NCBI GenBank assembly: GCA_017615135.1
Contig: JAGAAU010000204.1
Span: 1 to 10,895, forward strand
From: Bacteroidales bacterium
GTDB lineage: Bacteria > Bacteroidota > Bacteroidia > Bacteroidales > UBA932
Direction of reading: 5' to 3'
Length of the DNA: 10,895 nucleotides
Shown here: piece after piece, positions 8,052 through 10,895 of the stretch
Layout of the letters: every line of letters starts with the position of its first letter
How positions within the stretch are numbered: the first letter of the stretch is position 1
Program-made: the position numbers and the translations under genes
The notes under the pieces: model-generated
The model's input: the letters and a program-made list of their open reading frames with translations, nothing else
Databases searched by the model: none
What the model was told of the DNA's origin: nothing

Positions 8052-8213
8052 TTATTCCCATTCAAAATCTCCTTCGACCTCGGTAACTTCAGGTGCAGTA
8101 AAACTGCCGCATAGCACAATTGCGCCAAGCTCATTGAAACTTTCTGCCGCAGGAGCCTCATAACCGCCCTGCTTGCAGGTCAATGCAATTGTTTTAATCA
8201 TACTGATACTCAT
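8052..8213 (-). CDS. Small 53-aa protein of unknown function
   Basis: A short open frame fills the space between the BNR lipoprotein and the beta-helix lipoprotein. It starts at ATG 8213 (a second in-frame ATG is at 8201) and stops with TAA at 8054-8052. It begins 10 nt after the preceding stop and ends 13 nt before the next start, the spacing expected of a real operon member. Visible features: a short N-terminal part with TIALTCKQ, a YEAPAAE motif at 18-24, an IVLCGSF segment at 32-38, and an acidic C-terminus with one Trp (EVEGDFEWE). It has two Cys (13, 35), no convincing signal peptide and no clear membrane helix. I recall many short Bacteroidales proteins with a Y-x-x-P-x-x-E motif, a CGS/SGS segment and an acidic aromatic tail near surface-protein genes. 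That resemblance is from memory and untested, and no function is known to me. Confidence 0.72.
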   Translation of the reverse strand: MSISMIKTIALTCKQGGYEAPAAESFNELGAIVLCGSFTAPEVTEVEGDFEWE

Positions 8214-8223
8214 TTAGTTTATA

Positions 8224-10032
8224 TTATTTTATTCTTATTTTCTGCCATGTAGATGCATCCTTAACATCTGAAAAGGTAAAAGGCCATCTCTGTCCGTCGG
8301 CGGTATAAATATCTGCATAACACATTATGCTGTCGCCTTTGCCGGCCTTGAGAACCGAAAGCGGGACAGCCGCCTCACACACGAATCCGTCTTCACCGTC
8401 CGGGCCTTCAGCGGCTTTGGATGCAGCGGTAACTCCGGAAACGGAGGACAGCAGCCCGCTTGCCCCCAGTTTCATGGTAAGAGACGACGAATTGCCACCT
8501 TTCAGCACCAAATCAACTATATCGGCTGTACCGAAATCCCGGCAATCCAGGGCAAAATACAAATTGGAATCATCCCTGGCGGTCCGGACCACTGCATCCT
8601 TGCCGTCCTTTGTGCATAGATAAAACGCACGGTCCGTAGTCCATTCGGAGGAATCGCCGTCTACTCTGATTGCCGCCTCCAGGGCATCCTGTCTCTGATT
8701 CAGGTACATTACCCCAATCTGCATCCCTTCGGCGCCTACTGCGGAAGACAGCATCGCAATCGCCATATAATTATTGTTGAAGACCTCGGTGCTTCCCCAA
8801 TAACCCTTATATTCAAAGGGAGAATAGATATCGTCGGTCCAGGATGTTCCGCGAAAACGTGTGGCGGTAGCATCGCCAAGCTTCAGGCGGAACAGATTGC
8901 TCAAATTGTAAGAAAGAACTATTTCCCCGCTGGGGAAGGTGGAGACGTATCCTGCAGCACCGCGCATAACGTTGGTCTCGCGATCTTCCGGCCCCGGATT
9001 GGAGACATCGTAGGAAGTAAGGTCCTCCCAGTCCAGGGAATGGTTGCGTACCAGGGACATCATGCAGTAACTCTTATAGCTGTCTGAATCTGCACAGTCC
9101 GGAGGAACAGGTTTTTCCAGGCGCGCTTCCAACCAGCCGACCAGGGTTTTTCCATCGTTCAGCACACGGAAAGACGGCATCTGGTCTGTGTAAATCTTCT
9201 GCCCGTTATAGGCAGCCTTCTCCTCATCGGGCGTATAATAATCGTATTTATACTGCTGGCAGACTCGAATCTTCTCAGACCAGGTAAGACCGCCGTCCTC
9301 GGAGACTATCAATCCGGTACCGGAATTTCTGGTCTGCGGTATGGCGTCTGTAAAATAGCACTGGATGCGTCCGTCCGGCAGCAGAAGGAGATAAGGTTCC
9401 CAGTTGGGGCCCACGGGCACCTCGTAGGATTTGCTCCATGTTATACCGTTGTCGCGGCTCCGCCTGAAAGACAGCCCGGAGCCAAGCCCTACTCTATAGT
9501 GGCCGGCAGCCCTGTAAGAGACAACCAGCAGGATGGTTCCGTCCGGGAGCACAACCGCATCCGGATTCACGAAACGGCGCACATCGTCTTCAGGGGTTTC
9601 AATAGTCACAGTCTGGGCCGTATAGAGCATCTGGGGCGTGCTCCATTTCTTCAGGTCCGGACTTATGGTGCACCATACCCTGGTACCGAATTCCCCGCCG
9701 TGGTAGAACATTATGAACTTGCCGTCAGCCATGCGCTTGATGCGCGGATAGCAGGAGAAATTCTGGTCCGTAGCGCTCGCTGGAAGGTCTTTCAGAAGGA
9801 AAGTGTTGTTTATGAGGCTGAACTCACGGTACATGGGCTGAAGGGTACTGGAGAGTTCATCGCCGGCATGGGAATTCAGCTGCACCTCAGAACGGTTCAT
9901 TTCCCAGATGGTATGCAGACGTACGGTTGTACCGGGACCGGGATCAGGTTCCGGATCCGGCTTCTCCGTACAGGAGGAGCATACGGCTAGAACTGCCGCA
10001 AACAATATCAGCGCATACGGATTCTTTGCCAT
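8224..10032 (-). CDS. BNR/sialidase-superfamily lipoprotein with CBM9-like C-terminal domain
   Basis: A 602-aa protein. ATG at 10032 is the only possible ATG for the signal peptide: an in-frame TAG lies five codons upstream. Signal MAKNPYALILFAAVLAVCSSC with likely lipid Cys21, then a Pro/Asp-rich tether (22-35). Residues about 90-440 look like a six-bladed propeller of the sialidase superfamily: YPRIKRMADGKFIMFY (95-110, like the RIP motif region), Asp-boxes SRDNGITW (192-199) and SEDGGLTW (244-251), VLPDGTILLVVSYR, WEPYLLLLPDGRI (211-223) and QMPSFRVLNDGKTLVGWLE (284-302). The WEPY and QMP stretches recall GH93 more than classical GH33 sialidases, so substrate should not be assumed to be sialic acid. 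Residues about 445-602 resemble a CBM9-like domain (IRVDGDSSEW, DDSNLYFALDCRD). Expected in the outer membrane, acting on or binding a glycan. The start overlaps the upstream paralog by 25 nt. Confidence 0.92.
   Translation of the reverse strand: MAKNPYALILFAAVLAVCSSCTEKPDPEPDPGPGTTVRLHTIWEMNRSEVQLNSHAGDELSSTLQPMYREFSLINNTFLLKDLPASATDQNFSCYPRIKRMADGKFIMFYHGGEFGTRVWCTISPDLKKWSTPQMLYTAQTVTIETPEDDVRRFVNPDAVVLPDGTILLVVSYRAAGHYRVGLGSGLSFRRSRDNGITWSKSYEVPVGPNWEPYLLLLPDGRIQCYFTDAIPQTRNSGTGLIVSEDGGLTWSEKIRVCQQYKYDYYTPDEEKAAYNGQKIYTDQMPSFRVLNDGKTLVGWLEARLEKPVPPDCADSDSYKSYCMMSLVRNHSLDWEDLTSYDVSNPGPEDRETNVMRGAAGYVSTFPSGEIVLSYNLSNLFRLKLGDATATRFRGTSWTDDIYSPFEYKGYWGSTEVFNNNYMAIAMLSSAVGAEGMQIGVMYLNQRQDALEAAIRVDGDSSEWTTDRAFYLCTKDGKDAVVRTARDDSNLYFALDCRDFGTADIVDLVLKGGNSSSLTMKLGASGLLSSVSGVTAASKAAEGPDGEDGFVCEAAVPLSVLKAGKGDSIMCYADIYTADGQRWPFTFSDVKDASTWQKIRIK
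10008..10032 (-). other. 25-nt gene overlap: start of 602-aa paralog inside the TWQRIRMR coding end
   Basis: The last nine codons of the upstream paralog (T-W-Q-R-I-R-M-R-stop) contain, one frame over, the ATG and first codons (M-A-K-N-P-Y-A) of the next gene. An in-frame TAG five codons before this ATG excludes any earlier start. No Shine-Dalgarno-like sequence precedes it, so initiation probably depends on coupling to the upstream gene (inference). Confidence 0.85.
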
Positions 10033-10895
10033 GTAAGAGGGTCGCTAACTTTTGCAGCCGTAAAAGTCCGGCTTTCAATTTCGGAACTAAGTACGGCAAA
10101 AACACAAATATAATCTCCCGGCGCCGGATTATCAAGGCTGGCAAGGGGAATACGCAGCTCCGATTCTCTGCCGGATATGGTATTTCTGACAATTTTCTGA
10201 CCGCCCGGCACGCACAGACGGAATTCGATGGAGCGGACTTCCGGGGAAGAATTGCAGTGAAGGACAAGATTATCTGCTGTTCTGGACACCCTGATGTATG
10301 TCTCGGCACCGTCGTCCGTACCAAGATAGAAGGCATCGTCGGAAACTTTTCCCTGCTCGGCATCTATGCGATGGTTTAACCAGTAGCGGGCTATCTGAAG
10401 GCCCTTGCTGCTGTCGCTGTGCATGGCAACGAACAAGGTCTGTGGCCCGTCTGCCTCCAAGGTTCCCCAGTAACCCGGCTCCGGCAGGGCCTTCATCCAG
10501 TCCTTGGCCCAGTTTGTGCCAGCCGGAAGCTCTCCGTAGGAATTCAGAATCTTGACCACATAGTCGGACTTTAAAGTCTTGCCCACCACCACTTCTCCGC
10601 TCGGGAAAGTGGCTACATAACCCGCCGCGCCCTTATCTACGTTGGTATGGCGCCGGGACGGACCTTCGGAGTTCTCGCCGAGGTCTTTCCAGTCAAGGCC
10701 GTCGTTATAAACCGCTGAAACCTTGCAGTAAGAGGCATAGTATTCCTTGTCATTGTAGTCCAGCGGCACTTTGGTCTCGTTGCGGGACTCCAGGAACCCG
10801 AACAGGGTTTTGCCGTCGTTGAGCACACGGAAGCAGGGCATCTGGTCCGTATAAATGTTGTGCCCCCTGTAAACATATTTGAACTGTCTGCTGCA
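10008..10895 (-). CDS. BNR/sialidase-superfamily paralog, C-terminal 295 residues (start outside window)
   Basis: The frame is open at base 10895, so the N-terminus, signal peptide and first propeller blades are missing. The visible part begins CSRQFKYVYRGHNIYTDQM, which matches the CQQYKYDYY...IYTDQM region of the neighbouring 602-aa protein. Other shared blocks: FRVLNDGKTL, SYC, LDW(K/E)DL, (R/E)TNV, GAAGYV(A/S)TFPSGE(V/I)V, YWG(T/S), and the last block TWQ(R/K)IR. The two are tandem paralogs, clearly diverged. The C-terminal CBM9-like domain is more degraded here: the IDG...W opening is replaced by HRIDAEQGKVSDDAFYLG, though an ETYIRVSRTADNLVL strand pair remains. Likely also a surface or periplasmic glycan-active or glycan-binding protein; activity cannot be judged because the Asp-boxes and RIP region lie outside the window. 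Confidence 0.91.
   Translation of the reverse strand, partial: CSRQFKYVYRGHNIYTDQMPCFRVLNDGKTLFGFLESRNETKVPLDYNDKEYYASYCKVSAVYNDGLDWKDLGENSEGPSRRHTNVDKGAAGYVATFPSGEVVVGKTLKSDYVVKILNSYGELPAGTNWAKDWMKALPEPGYWGTLEADGPQTLFVAMHSDSSKGLQIARYWLNHRIDAEQGKVSDDAFYLGTDDGAETYIRVSRTADNLVLHCNSSPEVRSIEFRLCVPGGQKIVRNTISGRESELRIPLASLDNPAPGDYICVFAVLSSEIESRTFTAAKVSDPLTWQRIRMR

Larger units (their letters stand above)
1..10895 (-). other. Probable single polycistronic unit of six genes
   Basis: All six genes are on the minus strand. Junctions from first to last: 25-nt overlap, 10-nt gap, 13-nt gap, 4-nt overlap, 22-nt gap. None of these gaps can hold a Bacteroidota promoter (TTTG and TAnnTTTG boxes) or a stem-loop terminator, and I see no such hairpin at the gene ends. 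Promoters inside coding sequence cannot be excluded. Both ends of the unit lie outside the window. Confidence 0.75.

Noticed and set aside
8039..8161. 41-residue N-terminal extension of the beta-helix lipoprotein from an ATG at 8161
   Set aside because: The extension has no signal peptide at its start, would bury the lipoprotein signal internally, and covers the 53-aa gene in another frame.
9499..9990. 163-codon plus-strand frame opposite the 602-aa BNR protein
   Set aside because: Antisense to well-supported motifs (Asp-box region, lipoprotein signal); no independent protein features.
9944..10363. 139-codon minus-strand frame overlapping the junction of the two BNR genes
   Set aside because: Different frame from both paralogs; the TWQRIRMR end and lipoprotein signal in the other frames explain this DNA fully.

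Overview
The window reads as a Bacteroidales (Bacteroidota) chromosome, probably from a gut-type lineage. The evidence is the one-piece hybrid two-component sensor/regulator, a fimbrillin-like lipoprotein with a degenerate GLUG-type beta-helix, lipoprotein signal peptides with Bacteroidota-style lipoboxes, a DUF5107-type protein, and the lack of clear Shine-Dalgarno sequences at starts. The genus cannot be fixed from this sequence alone.

Every gene I can support lies on the minus strand, so transcription runs from high to low coordinates. In that order: (1) 10895-10008, the C-terminal 295 residues of a sialidase-superfamily (BNR) protein whose start lies outside the window; (2) 10032-8224, a complete 602-aa paralog with a lipoprotein signal; (3) 8213-8052, a 53-aa small protein; (4) 8038-4547, a 1163-aa surface lipoprotein with a fimbrillin-like N-domain and about 18 Cys/Asn-marked beta-helix coils; (5) 4550-675, a 1291-aa hybrid two-component system (HTCS); (6) 652-1 and beyond, the N-terminal 217 residues of a secreted DUF5107-type protein.

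Spacing is very tight: a 25-nt overlap, then gaps of 10 and 13 nt, a 4-nt ATGA overlap, and a gap of 22 nt. No gap has room for a full promoter or a terminator hairpin, so the window looks like the middle of one polycistronic unit. There is no gene-free stretch longer than 22 bases.

The likely job (inference) is glycan sensing and processing at the cell surface. Two propeller lipoproteins with CBM9-like C-terminal domains would act on or bind a carbohydrate. The beta-helix lipoprotein would bind a surface or partner. The HTCS would sense a released sugar in the periplasm and regulate the locus. The DUF5107 protein may process a sugar. No SusC/SusD pair is in the window, so the substrate cannot be named. 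The most unusual points are the 53-aa small gene, the translational coupling of the sensor to a surface beta-helix protein, and the start codon of one BNR paralog lying inside the conserved C-terminal motif of the other.
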